Shown: positions 12,033-22,405, counted from the first letter of the stretch. The stretch is 64,000 nucleotides of DNA from Martelella alba (GCF_005217455.1 NZ_SZPQ01000006.1:1-64000); one strand, 5' to 3'. A program made the numbers and translations. Notes: a model not told the origin generated them from the sequence alone.

Positions 12033-12634
12033 CGGCGATTCTCCAAGCTGTCCAGCCGGGCGGCCAGATGTTGTTCGGCGTCGGCAAGGGCGGCGACCTC
12101 CTCGTCATACCAGGCCAGTTCAAGGGCCGATGGCGTCAGGCGCCATTCCTCGGTTAACGCCAGCCCCAATTGGTCCCGGCGTTCCCGCCAGCGGCGCTTG
12201 GCGTCGGCGGCGTGGGCCGCCAGCCGTTGCGAGACCCCCTCCGCCAGCACATCGCCAAGGTAGGGCGCCAGAATTTCCGTCGGATCCCACTCCACGCAGT
12301 CCAGCAAAGCGACGAATTGCTGGACGACCTGCGCATCGCCATCCACTTGTAAGGAGCCGTCACGAATCAACGAGGTCAATTGCCGCCTTCGGCGTAACGC
12401 CGGCAGGACCGACAGGTGAGTCCTGACCGTACAATCCGCCACGCCCTCCCAGGCGGTAAGCACATCCACCTGCGTTTCGCCGAATAGCAGAATAACCGGA
12501 TAGGCCAGCTCGGCCGCCTCGAAACACAGTGTCTTGCCTTTAAGGCGCTGGCGGGCCGGTTTCATGGCCCGATCCCGGTAGAGCAGGCGTTTAAGGCCGA
12601 TTTCCAAGCCAGCGGCCAACAGTTGCATCAGCAT
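12029..12634 (-). CDS. ubiJ: Ubiquinone biosynthesis accessory factor UbiJ
   Basis: UbiJ is an SCP2-fold protein that with UbiK holds ubiquinone intermediates for the soluble Ubi metabolon. The 201-residue product has an N-terminal SCP2-like domain with [19 protein letters not shown] and a helical, probably coiled C-terminus rich in Arg, Ala and Leu. It lies between ubiE and ubiB as in E. coli, overlapping ubiB by four bases. In E. coli an sRNA (EsrE) maps within the 3' part of this locus; I cannot tell whether one exists here. Confidence 0.93.
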   Translation of the reverse strand: MLMQLLAAGLEIGLKRLLYRDRAMKPARQRLKGKTLCFEAAELAYPVILLFGETQVDVLTAWEGVADCTVRTHLSVLPALRRRRQLTSLIRDGSLQVDGDAQVVQQFVALLDCVEWDPTEILAPYLGDVLAEGVSQRLAAHAADAKRRWRERRDQLGLALTEEWRLTPSALELAWYDEEVAALADAEQHLAARLDSLENRR

Positions 12635-12646
12635 GACGTGTCCTGA

Positions 12647-13405
12647 TCAGAATTTGTAACCGCGATGCAAGGCCACTATGCCTCCGGTCATATTAAAATA
12701 TTCGGCGGAATCGAAACCCGCTTCGAGCATCATGGTCTTCAGCGTTTCCTGATCCGGATGCATCCGGATCGACTCGGCCAGATAGCGGTAGCTGCCGGCG
12801 TCGCGCGCCACCATCTCACCGATGCGCGGCAAAACATGAAATGAATAGAGATCGTAGGCCTTGTTCAACGGCTTGAACAACGGCGTGGAAAATTCCAGGA
12901 TCAGCAGGCGCCCTCCCGGCTTCAGCACCCGGTACATGGAGCGCAGCGCCTGTTCTTTCTCGGTGACATTGCGCAAGCCAAACGAGATGGTGATGCAATC
13001 GAACGTGTCGTCGGGGAAGGGCAACGCCTCGGCATTCGCCTGGACATAACTGACATTGCCGATAATGCCTTTATTGCGCAGTTTGTCGCGGCCGACTTTC
13101 AGCATCGAGTCATTGATATCCGCCAGCACCACTTCTCCGGTCTCGCCCACGAGGCGGGAGAACTTCGCGGTCAGATCGCCGGTGCCCCCGGCCAGATCCA
13201 GTACCCGCTGCCCCTTGCGAACACCGCTGCAGTGGATGGCGAAACGCTTCCATAAGCGATGGATGCCGAACGACATCAGATCGTTCATGAGATCGTATTT
13301 GGCGGCGACGGAATGAAAGACATCCGCCACCAAGACGGCTTTCTCCCCTTTGGCTACCGTGCGAAAACCGAAATGGGTGGTGTCGTGTTTGTCTTCATCT
13401 GCCAT
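12647..13405 (-). CDS. ubiE: Ubiquinone/menaquinone C-methyltransferase UbiE
   Basis: UbiE methylates the ring carbon of demethylmenaquinone and of 2-polyprenyl-6-methoxy-benzoquinol with S-adenosylmethionine. From the ATG at 13405 the product is 252 residues, one more than E. coli. The start is fixed by similarity ([14 protein letters not shown]) and by an AGGA site upstream; the frame stays open further upstream without homology. The SAM-binding loop [11 protein letters not shown] is at residues 68-78, and the UbiE signature region is [17 protein letters not shown]. Twelve bp separate it from ubiJ, so ubiE-ubiJ-ubiB form one operon, likely continuing to tatABC. Confidence 0.97.
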   Translation of the reverse strand: MADEDKHDTTHFGFRTVAKGEKAVLVADVFHSVAAKYDLMNDLMSFGIHRLWKRFAIHCSGVRKGQRVLDLAGGTGDLTAKFSRLVGETGEVVLADINDSMLKVGRDKLRNKGIIGNVSYVQANAEALPFPDDTFDCITISFGLRNVTEKEQALRSMYRVLKPGGRLLILEFSTPLFKPLNKAYDLYSFHVLPRIGEMVARDAGSYRYLAESIRMHPDQETLKTMMLEAGFDSAEYFNMTGGIVALHRGYKF

Positions 13406-13481
13406 GTTATTTTTGTCCTGCGTAAAGAGATACCAGGGAAGTTTAACAGAAGCGAGCCGAAAGCCCACACGGGAAAGGCCG

Positions 13482-15161
13482 TCAACCCATAGGGTATCCT
13501 TGCCGCCCGCGCGCCGGAAGCTCGCTTGCGGCCGGCGACGCGTTATTATCCTGCGCCTGCAACGGAGTTTCGCCCCACTGCGCGCCGCCGTCAACCGATG
13601 GCGGGTAATTTACCCCGCTAGATGCCGGATTGTCGTTCCCGGCATCATCGGCATCGTTACCCGCCGGCGCCGGAGACGTCGGCGCGTCGGCGGCGTCTCG
13701 CGGGGTTGGCGCGCCGACGTCTGGCGGGTCCGGCGCCAGGGACAACGCGGTGATGGGCCGTTTGATTTCGACGCCCAACGCCCGGAACGACTCGGCCTGG
13801 CTCAACATATTGCCGCGCCCCTGGGACAATTTGTTCATCGCCAGCCGATAGCCGGACTGGGCCTTATCGAGGCTCTGACCGATGGCCAGCATATCGTCCA
13901 CAAACAGGCGCATCTTGTCATAAAGGCGGGCCGCCCGCTCGGCAATCAGTTGGGCGTTGCGGCTTTGATGCTCGTACCGCCACAAGTTGCCGATGGTGCG
14001 CAGCGCCACCAGCAGCGTGGTGGGGCTGACCAGCATGATATTCTGCTTGAGCGCCTCGCCAAGGAGCTCCGGCTGCCGATCGACGGCCAGCATAAAGGCT
14101 GGCTCCACCGGTACGAACATCAGCACATAGTCCAGCGAACGCAAGCCGGGTAACTGCTGGTAATCCTTGCGGCCGAGCAGCCGCATATGGCCGCGCAGCG
14201 ACTGGATATGCTCCGTCAGCGCCTGTTGACGTTCCTCATCGTCCTGGCTATTGAAATACCGTTCGTAGGCCACCAGCGACATTTTCGCGTCGATGATGAC
14301 ATCCCTGCCCTGCGGCAGGCGGACAATGACATCAGGTTGCATACGGCGGGCATCGCCGATGTTGACATTGACCTGGGTCTGGTATTCATGGCCCTCGCGC
14401 AGGCCGGAGGCTTCCAGCACCCGGCTCAACACCATTTCGCCCCAATTGCCTTGAGTCTTGTTGTCGCCTTTGAGAGCGCGGGTTAAATTCACCGCTTCCC
14501 GCGCCATTTGCGCGTTAAGTTGTTGCAGTCCGCGGATTTCATGGGTCAGGGTATGGCGTTCCCGCGCTTCCTGGCCGAAACTGTCTTGTACCTGGCGGCG
14601 AAAACCGTCCAGTTGCTCCCGCAGGGGGGCCAACAGCAGATCCAGGCTTTGCCGGTTCTGCTCATCCACTTTGCGCCCGCTTTGCTCGAATATGCGGTTG
14701 GCCAGATTTTCGAATTGCGCCGTCAGCCGTTGCTCGCTGTTCATCAGCAAGCGTTGCTTTTCTTCCGCGCCGATGCGGGTTTCCTCCAAACGGATGGTGA
14801 CTTCCCGCAGCTCCGCTTCCTGCGCGCCGTTAACTTCGCGCAGCGTCCGCAGTTCACGGGACAGTTGTTCGCACTCTTGGCGCCAGTGATTCAGCGTCGC
14901 CAACCGTTCTTCGGCGGCCGAAAGGCGCCCGTAGAGATCGCGCTGCTCGCGCTCGCCGGCCCGAAGCCGCTGTTCATCATCGACGGCCGCCTCCCTCGCG
15001 CGCGCCAGTTCTTGCTGCAACGCGCCCAGCGCTCTGTCTTGCAGCGCCAGCGCGGTCTCGTGGGAGTTTTGCCGCCGCCGGTAACGGAAACCGGCGATGC
15101 CGAGGCTTATCAGCCCTCCCGCCAACAGACCGGCCGCGCCGTATAACAGGCTGTAGTCCAT
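13482..15161 (-). CDS. rmuC: DNA recombination protein RmuC, with long C-terminal tail
   Basis: RmuC belongs to a family with a nuclease-like core; loss in E. coli raises inversion between short inverted repeats, so it is thought to cut unusual DNA structures. From the ATG at 15161, preceded by GGAGGAGAT, the product is 559 residues: an N-terminal membrane helix (about 5-25), a long coiled coil (about 30-230), and the PF02646 core containing [18 protein letters not shown]. coli RmuC is 475 residues. The extra length is mostly a Pro/Ala/Asp/Asn-rich tail of about 80 residues after the core, apparently disordered. It lies between dedA and ubiE. Confidence 0.92.
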   Translation of the reverse strand: MDYSLLYGAAGLLAGGLISLGIAGFRYRRRQNSHETALALQDRALGALQQELARAREAAVDDEQRLRAGEREQRDLYGRLSAAEERLATLNHWRQECEQLSRELRTLREVNGAQEAELREVTIRLEETRIGAEEKQRLLMNSEQRLTAQFENLANRIFEQSGRKVDEQNRQSLDLLLAPLREQLDGFRRQVQDSFGQEARERHTLTHEIRGLQQLNAQMAREAVNLTRALKGDNKTQGNWGEMVLSRVLEASGLREGHEYQTQVNVNIGDARRMQPDVIVRLPQGRDVIIDAKMSLVAYERYFNSQDDEERQQALTEHIQSLRGHMRLLGRKDYQQLPGLRSLDYVLMFVPVEPAFMLAVDRQPELLGEALKQNIMLVSPTTLLVALRTIGNLWRYEHQSRNAQLIAERAARLYDKMRLFVDDMLAIGQSLDKAQSGYRLAMNKLSQGRGNMLSQAESFRALGVEIKRPITALSLAPDPPDVGAPTPRDAADAPTSPAPAGNDADDAGNDNPASSGVNYPPSVDGGAQWGETPLQAQDNNASPAASELPARGRQGYPMG

Positions 15162-15230
15162 ATCTCCTCCGCCATCACCCGAACTGACAGCCACGTTAAA
15201 GACGGGCTGTATGAATGTCCAGCGAAATTA

Positions 15231-15761
15231 TCAACCGAACCACCGTCCCAGCCAAGGTATGCCAAACGCGCCGGGCGCCAGCAGGCCGAACGCCCAGAGG
15301 ATCGCTGAACCGAGATTGGCCAATTGAAAATAGCCCCTGGGCATTTCGCACATGCCGGCTATCAGCGGCACGACCGCCCTCAGAGGGCCGAAAAAACGAC
15401 CGATAAACGCGCCCAACACGCCCCAGCGCGCAAAAAAAGCATGGCCGCGCGCCAGCATATTCGGATGGCTCGAGAGGGGCCATACATGGGCTATCCGATC
15501 CTGGTAATGATGACCGATCCAGTAGGATAGCCAATCACCGAAAAACCCGCCGGCCACGGCCGCGGCGTAAATGGGCCAGAAATCGATGCCGGCTTCGCCG
15601 ATCAGCGCCCCCAGCGCCAGTAAAACAACGGTGGCGGGCAGTAAAAGTGAAAGAAAAGCCAGCGATTCGCCAAACGCCAGGGTGAAGGCCACCGGCGCCG
15701 CCCAGGCTTCATGCTGACGAACGAACTCGGTGGTCCAGGTAACAATATCATCCAATAACAA
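15231..15761 (-). CDS. DedA-family membrane protein
   Basis: DedA-family proteins are polytopic inner-membrane proteins required for membrane homeostasis; some flip undecaprenyl phosphate or phospholipids. The 176-residue product has several hydrophobic helices and the family segments GALIGEAGI, GDWLSYWIGHHY and FFARWGVLGAFIGRFFGPLRAVVPLIAG, the last containing the conserved G-x-F-x-R-F-x-G-P-x-R motif. I chose a TTG start at 15761 because AAAGGA lies seven bases upstream; no ATG fits. It sits between udp and rmuC, where E. coli has no such gene. I cannot assign a specific paralogue. Confidence 0.85.
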   Translation of the reverse strand: MLLDDIVTWTTEFVRQHEAWAAPVAFTLAFGESLAFLSLLLPATVVLLALGALIGEAGIDFWPIYAAAVAGGFFGDWLSYWIGHHYQDRIAHVWPLSSHPNMLARGHAFFARWGVLGAFIGRFFGPLRAVVPLIAGMCEMPRGYFQLANLGSAILWAFGLLAPGAFGIPWLGRWFG

Positions 15762-15863
15762 GGCATCTTCCTTTAGGAACAACGTTGATGATCGGGGAGA
15801 AGTCTATCCGGAGGGGTCAAGCCTATCATGCCATTAGAGACAAGGAGCAGGTTAAACGGTGGT

Positions 15864-15892
15864 AAAACGACCGGATATTTCCTTCCGGTCGT
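15864..15892 (-). terminator. Rho-independent terminator of udp
   Basis: On the minus strand: stem ACGACCGGA / TCCGGTCGT with an 8-base loop, ending in TCGTTTTA, immediately after the udp stop. A 9-bp stem followed by a short T-run is a convincing intrinsic terminator. Confidence 0.75.
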
Positions 15893-15898
15893 CCATGT

Positions 15899-16666
15899 CT
15901 ATTGGTCGAGCAGCCGGCGTGCCGCCTCCACGACAACCTTCACGGCGATGTTTTCAGCTTGTTGGACGGCGCCGGGGTCGGGGATTTCCTGCCGGGTGCG
16001 GTTGACGATAACACCCGCCGCCATCCCGGCGCGCAATCCCATAACGGTGCACATTGTGAGCAAGGTGGCGGATTCCATTTCGTAATTCATCACCCCCAGG
16101 CTTTGCCATTCCGCCATGGAGCCTTTCAGGCGATTGAGGACCCGCCCCGAATAAGTATCGTATCGTTCCTGACCAGGATAAAAAGTATCGGACGATGCGG
16201 TGATACCCACGTGGCATCTGGCGCTGAGCTGTCTGGCCGCGGCCGCCAGAGCGCAGGCGCAATCGAAATCCGCCACTGCGGGGTATTCCACGGGCGCGAA
16301 ATGCAGACTGGCGCCGTCCAGCCGGACGGATGCGGTGGTGATCAGCACGTCGCCCACCCCGATGGAGGGCTGAATGGCGCCGGTAGTGCCGACGCGCAGA
16401 AACGTCCGGATGCCTAACTGCGCCAGTTCCTCCACCGCGATGGATGTGGACGGTCCCCCGATGCCGGTGGAGCAGACGATGACGTTCCGGCCATTCAGTT
16501 CAGCCCGCCAGGTGGTGAACTCGCGGTGCGACGCCAGCGCCGTCGGATTATCCATCAGCGAGGCGATTTTCTCCACACGCTGTGGGTCTCCGGGAAGGAT
16601 AGCCAGTGTCGCGCCTTGCAGACAGGCATGCGTCAGGCCGAGGTGAAAAACTTCTGATGAAGACAT
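15899..16666 (-). CDS. udp: Uridine phosphorylase
   Basis: Udp splits uridine with phosphate to uracil and ribose-1-phosphate in pyrimidine salvage. From the ATG at 16666 the protein is 255 residues (E. coli 253). Family motifs are clear: [12 protein letters not shown] near the N-terminus, [20 protein letters not shown] for phosphate binding, RVGTTGAIQ, and [12 protein letters not shown], whose Glu-Met-Glu binds the ribose. The frame is open upstream but without homology. It is followed by a strong terminator. In E. coli the gene is under CytR-CRP control; I did not find convincing sites in the 188-bp upstream gap. Confidence 0.96.
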   Translation of the reverse strand: MSSSEVFHLGLTHACLQGATLAILPGDPQRVEKIASLMDNPTALASHREFTTWRAELNGRNVIVCSTGIGGPSTSIAVEELAQLGIRTFLRVGTTGAIQPSIGVGDVLITTASVRLDGASLHFAPVEYPAVADFDCACALAAAARQLSARCHVGITASSDTFYPGQERYDTYSGRVLNRLKGSMAEWQSLGVMNYEMESATLLTMCTVMGLRAGMAAGVIVNRTRQEIPDPGAVQQAENIAVKVVVEAARRLLDQ

Positions 16667-16854
16667 GGTAGCAACCCTTATACCCTTACGCAGTGGGACG
16701 GCAAGCGCAGGCGACCCGGCGGCCATAAAAGACGCGGTGGCCGGAGCGACTGCGCGAAGCCGACCCGAAAACGCTTTTCGGGATGAAGAACAGTATATTA
16801 CCAGAATACTGGCTTTCCTCGGCCTGTGTCGTGGCTCATCTCACACTCGCGCGG

Positions 16855-17367
16855 TTAGGAACCGGCGGTGGCGTCCCTGAATAATCGGCTGATTTCGCCA
16901 TTGTTGATAATGCAATCGAGCAACAGCTTAAGCGCCTGACTCGCCGTGACGTTTTCTCCGGCGTCGATAACGGTGTTTATCCAGCATTTGATGATGGGGA
17001 AAGCCTCGCTTTTCATGAGCGACGCCAATTCGCGCAATAGCGAGGATATGCCGTGTTGCATGATCTTCGCGCCGGTTTCCCATATCTGTATGGCATTATT
17101 GATATGCTTACCGAGTTGCGGCGCGTAGCTCACCGCATTGCCGACCCAGGTCAGTCCTTTGACTAGCGAGGAAAGCCCGAGGGCGCCGCAGAGTTTCGAT
17201 GCGGATGATGTGGCCGCGCTGACGAGGTTGGCCAGTTTTCCAAGGGTTTCGCTGCTGTTTTTTACCGAGGCAAGCATAGAGGAGAGCCGCGAGGGGCCGG
17301 TGCCCGATTGAACAGGTGATGTCGGGATTGTACTGGAAGGAATAAAACGGCTGGTTTCGATATTCAT
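16855..17367 (-). CDS. Unrecognised 170-residue protein, effector-like composition
   Basis: I do not recognise this protein. From the ATG at 17367 (GGGAG nine bases upstream; a second in-frame ATG at 17382 lies before that ribosome site) it has 170 residues. Residues 1-45 are rich in Ser, Thr and Pro (MNIETSRFIPSSTIPTSP), with no hydrophobic signal peptide. The rest is predicted mainly as helices with Leu, Ala and Ser, including SLLRELASLMK, and no clear membrane span. About 200 bp upstream is strikingly AT-rich against a GC-rich coding region. This resembles type III secreted proteins with an unstructured N-terminus and a silenced promoter, but that is inference. It interrupts the udp-dlhH neighbourhood. 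Confidence 0.6.
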   Translation of the reverse strand: MNIETSRFIPSSTIPTSPVQSGTGPSRLSSMLASVKNSSETLGKLANLVSAATSSASKLCGALGLSSLVKGLTWVGNAVSYAPQLGKHINNAIQIWETGAKIMQHGISSLLRELASLMKSEAFPIIKCWINTVIDAGENVTASQALKLLLDCIINNGEISRLFRDATAGS

Positions 17368-17943
17368 GGCGATGACTCCCAAACAATAAAACAGATTGAG
17401 ATTGCACTTTGAACATAGCTATTAATTTTGCTATGAATTGTTTTAAATGAGTTAAATTTAGAAATTACAGTTTTCCGCATATATAATTTCTTATAAATCA
17501 ATTTGATTTGATATTATCCATTATGAACCTAATAAACTATTTGTTAATGAATGATAATTAAAATCATTCAACTTTATTTTACTCACCCGGCACACGGAGA
17601 ACGCCTGCGCCTTTTTTCGGCAAACAATACGTCACGGTGCGTTGGATCCTCCCTCGCCACCACAATACCACCTGGGTTATTCAGGGAATTTCGCCACATC
17701 GGGGATGCGTTGGGATGACGCCCCTCAGGCGGATATTATTCCCGTCATTCATTAGCGATACTGAAGTGATGAATTTACTGATGTGTCCACATTAAGAATT
17801 GCAAGAAATGGTTATTCGCCCGCTTATAAAAAGGCCCCTTGCAGATAGGGGAGATGAGCAAAAGAATTTTATCCGTCTCTTGCTTTCGTGATGTGGGGTT
17901 GGCGTTGCGTTCCCATTGCCAGTGTTGCATTATTTTGCAACAA

Positions 17944-17971
17944 TTCACAAACCGTTAACTTCAGCTATAAT
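17944..17971 (+). promoter_or_regulatory. Candidate dlhH promoter
   Basis: TTCACA at 17944-17949, 16 bp, perfect TATAAT at 17966-17971. A transcript from here would carry both ERIC copies in a leader of about 230 nt before dlhH. The -10 is strong, the -35 moderate. Confidence 0.4.
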
Positions 17972-17989
17972 CTTGTTATGCTCCACGAT

Positions 17990-18059
17990 TTCAGGTTGCA
18001 TTGCGGCGACCAGTGTGCGACGCAGCCAACAAAGAGGCAACTTGAAGTATGACGAGTAT
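17990..18059. repeat. Internally deleted ERIC-type copy
   Basis: Contains a left-arm piece (TTGCATTGCGGCGAC) joined directly to a right arm identical to the end of the full copy (GCAGCCAACAAAGAGGCAAC, then TTGAAGTATGACGAGTAT). The central palindrome is missing. It abuts the full copy head to tail. Confidence 0.75.
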
Positions 18060-18184
18060 TTACTCTAAATACGTCGAGTTGCATCGCGGCGGCAAGCGAG
18101 CGAGTCCCCAGGAGCATAGCTCACTATGTGACTGGGGTGAGCGAGTACAGCCAACAAAGAGGCAACTTGAAGTATGACGAGTAT
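18060..18184. repeat. Full ERIC-type repeat upstream of dlhH
   Basis: About 125 bp with the ERIC/IRU hallmarks: left arm GTTGCATCGCGGCGGCAAG, central palindrome GGAGCATAGCTCACTATG, GTGACTGGGGTGAGCGAG and right arm ending AACTTGAAGTATGACGAG. It lies in the presumed leader of dlhH, 25 bp before its start, and could fold in the mRNA. Confidence 0.85.
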
Positions 18185-18209
18185 CATCCTAAACGGAGAA
18201 GGCCTCTAA

Positions 18210-19046
18210 ATGAACACCGACGATACCCTCGCGTTGAATAAGAAGCCCGTCGCCTTTGCCGTAGCGGCCGGCGAACCGTCGTCCACCACTATCCATACAG
18301 ACGATTCCGGCCTGGTTGCCGGCGATATCACCCTCCCTTCGCAAAGCGACGAGATGCCGGCGTATATGGCCAAACCCGCCGGGGAACAGGCGTCATTGCC
18401 TATTGTTATTGTGGTTCAGGAAATTTTCGGCGTACACGAACATATCCGCGACCTGTGTCGTCGCCTGGCGAAACAGGGTTATCTCGCGGTGGCGCCGGCG
18501 CTTTATTTCCGGCAGGGGAATCCCGCGTCCTACGAGGACATTTCCACTTTATTCGCGCAGTTGGTCAGCAAAGTGCCGGATTCGCAAGTTCTGGCCGACT
18601 TGGATCATACGGCGCACTGGGCGGCAGGGCGTGGCGGAGACAGCCGGCGTCTGGCGGTCGTCGGGTTTTGCTGGGGCGGGCGGATAGCCTGGCTGTACGC
18701 GGCCCATAATCCCCAGTTGAAAGCGGCGGTGGCCTGGTATGGCAAGCTGGTGGGCGAAAAATCCCTGACGACCCCCCGTCATCCGGTGGACGTGGCGGAC
18801 GAGCTGGTTGCGCCGGTACTGGGCCTGTATGGCGGACAGGATACCGGTATACTCCCGGGACATGTCGATGCCATGCGCAAAGCGCTGCAAGCCGCCAAGG
18901 CCGATGCCGATATCGTGGTCTATCCCGACGCCGGCCATGCCTTCAACGCCGATTATCGTCCCAATTATCATGCCGATTCGGCAAAGGACGGCTGGGGGAA
19001 AATGCTGCGATTTCTTGCCCGGCACGGCGTCGCGGGCGGGGCGTAA
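18210..19046 (+). CDS. dlhH: Dienelactone hydrolase family protein
   Basis: An alpha/beta hydrolase of the dienelactone hydrolase family, 278 residues, corresponding to E. coli DlhH/YsgA by its place between udp and metE. The catalytic triad is visible: the Cys nucleophile in GFCWGGRIAW, Asp in LYGGQDTGI and His in DAGHAFNAD. PIVIVVQEIFGVHEHIRDLC is the conserved early strand and oxyanion region. The physiological substrate in enterics is unknown. The start is preceded by GGAGAAGG. It is convergent with metE, with about 40 bp between stops, and has ERIC elements in its upstream region. Confidence 0.9.
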   Translation: MNTDDTLALNKKPVAFAVAAGEPSSTTIHTDDSGLVAGDITLPSQSDEMPAYMAKPAGEQASLPIVIVVQEIFGVHEHIRDLCRRLAKQGYLAVAPALYFRQGNPASYEDISTLFAQLVSKVPDSQVLADLDHTAHWAAGRGGDSRRLAVVGFCWGGRIAWLYAAHNPQLKAAVAWYGKLVGEKSLTTPRHPVDVADELVAPVLGLYGGQDTGILPGHVDAMRKALQAAKADADIVVYPDAGHAFNADYRPNYHADSAKDGWGKMLRFLARHGVAGGA

Positions 19047-19087
19047 TTCCCGCCCGCAGACCGGACCGGCCGGCGTGGCGCCGTCCT

Positions 19088-21367
19088 TTACACGTTTTCG
19101 GCCCGTAACCGTCTGGCGGCGTTCACCATATTCAGCAAAGATTGACGTGTTTCCGGCCAGGCGCGGGTTTTCAGGCCGCAATCGGGATTGACCCATAAGC
19201 GCTCGGCTGGAATGCACTCTGCCGCTTTACGCAACAAATCAAGGATCCAGTCTTCGCTCGGCACGTTGGGGGAATGGATATCATAGACACCCGGCCCAAT
19301 CTCGTTGGGATAGTCGAATGCCTGGAAAGTTTCCAGCAATTCCATGTCCGAGCGGGAAGTTTCAATGGTGATGACATCCGCATCCAGCGCGGCAATGGAA
19401 TCCATGATGTCGTTGAATTCGCAATAACACATATGGGTATGGATTTGCGTATCATCACTTGCCGCGGCGGCATTCAACCGGAACGCTTCCACCGCCCATT
19501 CAAGATATTCCCGCCATTCGGAACGGCGCAACGGCAAACCTTCCCGCAACGCGGGTTCGTCGATTTGGATGATGCCGATGCCGGCGTTTTCCAGATCCAC
19601 CACTTCGTCGCGCAGCGCCAGGGCTATCTGTTGGGCAATGGATTTTCGGCTGATGTCTTCGCGGGGAAACGACCAGCAAAGAATCGTCACCGGGCCGGTC
19701 AACATGCCTTTCATTGGTTTTTTCGTCAGGGATTGCGCATATTTGGCCCATTCCACGGTAATCGGCGCTGGACGGCTGATATCGCCGATAATGATTGGCG
19801 GTTTGACGCAGCGCGAACCGTAGCTTTGTACCCAGCCGTTTTGCGTGAAAACGAAGCCATCCAGATGTTCGCCGAAATATTCCACCATGTCGTTGCGTTC
19901 CGCTTCGCCATGAACCAACACATCCAGCCCCAGCCGCTCCTGTTCCAGCACCGCCTGGCGGATGTGTTCGCTTATGCTGTCGCGATAACGGCCCCGGTCC
20001 AGCCTGCCGCGTTTAAAATCCAGACGCAGTCTGCGGATGTCAGCGGTCTGCGGAAAAGAACCAATGGTGGTGGTCGGCCAGGCCGGCAGATTAAAGCGCC
20101 GACGTTGTACGACGGCCCGTTGCCGGTACGGCTGATCGCGTAAACTCATTTCCGGCGTGACATGCGCCAGGCGCCGCTGCACATGCGGATTGTTGACGCG
20201 CGGCGAATCGCGGCGGGCCCGGATCGGCGCGCTGTAATCAATGAGTTGCCGCCGCAACGGCGCTTCTTCGGGGCTATTGAGGGCGGCCGTCAGTAACCTA
20301 AGCTCGGCGCATTTTTGCAAGGCGAAGGCGAACCAGCTGACGACTTCGTCATCCAGTCGGGTTTCCGTCGATAAATCAATAGGGCTGTGCAGCAGGGAGC
20401 AGGACGTTCCCAACCAGAGCGGACGCTCATCGGCCAGGCCGCGCAAACGTTCGAACCAGGCCCCGAGGTCGGCCCGCCAGACATTGCGGCCGTTAATGAC
20501 GCCCAGCGACAGTAGCCAGTCGGCCGGCAGTTTTTGCCGCAATTCGGCGAGGCAATCCCGACCGGCGACCAAATCCACATGCAGGCCCTGTACCGGCAAT
20601 GAACCGATCAGGTCCAGATGATGATCGATGCTGTCGAAATATGTCGTCAGCAACAACTTAACCGGGCCTTGCAGCGCCTGATAGGCAGTGCGGAAAGCCC
20701 TACGCCAGTCCTCGGGCAGTTCCAGCACCAGCGCCGGCTCGTCGATTTGCACCCACTCGATACCGCGACGCGCCAATTCGTCGAGGATCTGGGCATATAC
20801 CGGCAGTAATCGATGCAGCAGCGAAAGCCTGTCAAACGGCTCGCCCTTGGTTTTTCCCAACCAGAGATAGGTCACCGGCCCGAGCAGCACCGGCTTGACG
20901 CGGTGCCCCAGCGACAGAGCCTCGTCCACTTCGTCCAGCAATTGCGTCCACCCCAGGCGGAAGGATTGCCCTTGGCTGAATTCCGGCACGATGTAGTGAT
21001 AATTCGTGTTAAACCATTTGGTCATTTCCCCCGCCGCGGCCGGTTCGCCGCTTGGCGCCCGGCCGCGGCCGATGCGAAACAGGGTGTCCAAATCGATCGA
21101 ATCGGCGCCCTGGCGATGCCGGGACGGCACATTATCCAGCATCAAGCTGGTGGTCAAGACATGGTCATACCAGGCAAAATCACCCACCGGCAGGAGGTCA
21201 ACGCCGGCGTCCTGTTGCTGACGCCAGTGCCGGGCGCGCAGTTCGCGGCCCACCGCCCGTAATTCCTGTTGCGAGATTTCGCCTGCCCAGTAGCTTTCTT
21301 GCGCTTTTTTCAACTCCCGGTGCAGACCGACGCGTGGAAAACCCAGTGTGTGACTTAGTATTGCCAT
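19088..21367 (-). CDS. metE: Cobalamin-independent methionine synthase
   Basis: MetE transfers a methyl group from 5-methyltetrahydrofolate (triglutamate) to homocysteine, making methionine without B12. From the ATG at 21367 the product is 759 residues (E. coli 753). The start follows GAGAAGG and the protein begins [20 protein letters not shown] as in the family. The C-terminal zinc ligands are present in HMCYCEFND (His, Cys), [12 protein letters not shown] (Glu) and [10 protein letters not shown] (Cys). It is divergent from metR, whose product activates it in E. coli with homocysteine, and MetJ-type boxes lie in the intergenic region. Confidence 0.97.
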   Translation of the reverse strand: MAILSHTLGFPRVGLHRELKKAQESYWAGEISQQELRAVGRELRARHWRQQQDAGVDLLPVGDFAWYDHVLTTSLMLDNVPSRHRQGADSIDLDTLFRIGRGRAPSGEPAAAGEMTKWFNTNYHYIVPEFSQGQSFRLGWTQLLDEVDEALSLGHRVKPVLLGPVTYLWLGKTKGEPFDRLSLLHRLLPVYAQILDELARRGIEWVQIDEPALVLELPEDWRRAFRTAYQALQGPVKLLLTTYFDSIDHHLDLIGSLPVQGLHVDLVAGRDCLAELRQKLPADWLLSLGVINGRNVWRADLGAWFERLRGLADERPLWLGTSCSLLHSPIDLSTETRLDDEVVSWFAFALQKCAELRLLTAALNSPEEAPLRRQLIDYSAPIRARRDSPRVNNPHVQRRLAHVTPEMSLRDQPYRQRAVVQRRRFNLPAWPTTTIGSFPQTADIRRLRLDFKRGRLDRGRYRDSISEHIRQAVLEQERLGLDVLVHGEAERNDMVEYFGEHLDGFVFTQNGWVQSYGSRCVKPPIIIGDISRPAPITVEWAKYAQSLTKKPMKGMLTGPVTILCWSFPREDISRKSIAQQIALALRDEVVDLENAGIGIIQIDEPALREGLPLRRSEWREYLEWAVEAFRLNAAAASDDTQIHTHMCYCEFNDIMDSIAALDADVITIETSRSDMELLETFQAFDYPNEIGPGVYDIHSPNVPSEDWILDLLRKAAECIPAERLWVNPDCGLKTRAWPETRQSLLNMVNAARRLRAENV

Positions 21368-21382
21368 TACCTTCTCCCATTT

Positions 21383-21406
21383 GGACGTCCAGATGTTTAC
21401 ACATCC
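21383..21406. promoter_or_regulatory. Candidate MetJ operator (three met boxes)
   Basis: Three tandem 8-bp units GGACGTCC, AGATGTTT, ACACATCC resemble the AGACGTCT met-box consensus. They lie 16-39 bp upstream of metE in the metE-metR gap, where MetJ with S-adenosylmethionine represses in E. coli. MetR sites were not confidently resolved. Confidence 0.6.
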
Positions 21407-21469
21407 ATATTCACCATGTACTGTATTATTCACAAGCGCAAATTATTCACGTCCAGGTGAAGCACCCTC

Positions 21470-22405
21470 ATGATCGAACTTAAACATCTGCGAACCTTGC
21501 AGGCCCTGCGGAACAGCGGTTCGCTGGCGGCCGCCTCCGCCCAACTGCACCAGACTCAATCCGCATTGTCCCATCAGTTCAGCGATCTTGAGCAACGGTT
21601 GGGCTTCAGGCTGTTTGTCCGAAAAAGTCAGCCGCTGCGTTTTACCCCGCAGGGGGAGATTCTGCTGCAACTGGCCGAGCACATTTTGCCGCAGGTGCAG
21701 CAAGCGCTGCAAAACTGCCTCGAACCCCATCAGGCCATGCTCCGGCTGGCGATAGAATGCCATAGCTGCATTCAGTGGCTGACCCCGGCATTGAGCGAGT
21801 TCCGGGAACAATGGCCCGAGGTACGGGTGGATTTCCGTTCCGGGGTGACCTTCGATCCCCAGCCGGCCTTACAGCAAGGGGAACTGGATTTGGTATTGAC
21901 ATCGGACATTTTGCCGCGCAGCGGGTTGTTTTATATGCCGATGTTCGATTTTGAGGTGAGGCTGGCACTGGCGCCGGAGCATCCCTTGGCGCGCAAGGCG
22001 CGCATCGCGCCCGAGGATCTGAGTGACGAAGTGCTGATGATATATCCGGTGCAACGCCAGCGCATGGATATCTGGCGGCAATTTTTGCAGCCGGCCGGCG
22101 TCAGCCCGGCCCTGAAAAGCGTGGATAACACGTTACTGCTCATCCAAATGGTCTCGGCGGGCATGGGGATCGCCGCCCTGCCCCATTGGGTGGTGGAAAG
22201 CTTTGAGACGCAGGGGCTAATCGTCACCAAAACTCTCGGGGAAGGGCTGTGGAGCCGGCTTTACGCGGCGTCGCGTGATGGCGAGCAGCGTCAACCGGTC
22301 ATAGATGCGTTTGTTCGCTCGGCCCGTCGGCATGCATGCGCCCACTTGCCTTTTGTGCGGGACGCGCAACGATCCAGCGTCGATGCACCCATAACGAAGC
22401 CATAA
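21470..22405 (+). CDS. metR: LysR-family transcriptional activator MetR
   Basis: MetR activates metE and metH with homocysteine as coeffector. The 311 residues (E. coli 317) begin with the LysR winged helix-turn-helix [19 protein letters not shown] followed by [20 protein letters not shown], then the type 2 periplasmic-binding-like effector domain. It is divergent from metE. Its last 107 bp overlap the 3' end of the convergent bioP gene, an unusually long antisense overlap; both reading frames look genuine because both match their families there. Confidence 0.95.
   Translation: MIELKHLRTLQALRNSGSLAAASAQLHQTQSALSHQFSDLEQRLGFRLFVRKSQPLRFTPQGEILLQLAEHILPQVQQALQNCLEPHQAMLRLAIECHSCIQWLTPALSEFREQWPEVRVDFRSGVTFDPQPALQQGELDLVLTSDILPRSGLFYMPMFDFEVRLALAPEHPLARKARIAPEDLSDEVLMIYPVQRQRMDIWRQFLQPAGVSPALKSVDNTLLLIQMVSAGMGIAALPHWVVESFETQGLIVTKTLGEGLWSRLYAASRDGEQRQPVIDAFVRSARRHACAHLPFVRDAQRSSVDAPITKP

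Larger units (their letters stand above)
17368..18209. other. Long intergenic region with AT-rich part and ERIC copies
   Basis: 842 bp without a gene. From about 17400 to 17580 the sequence is very AT-rich, fitting the promoter region of the unrecognised minus-strand gene. From about 17590 to 17930 I see no gene or recognisable signal. The right end holds a candidate dlhH promoter and two ERIC-type copies listed separately. Confidence 0.7.

Noticed and set aside
17400-17580. PhoP box upstream of the orphan at 16855-17367
   Set aside because: TGTTTA-like strings occur in the AT-rich stretch, but not as a pair with 11-bp period.
19274-20143. 289-codon open frame antisense to metE
   Set aside because: Shadow frame over the conserved catalytic part of MetE.
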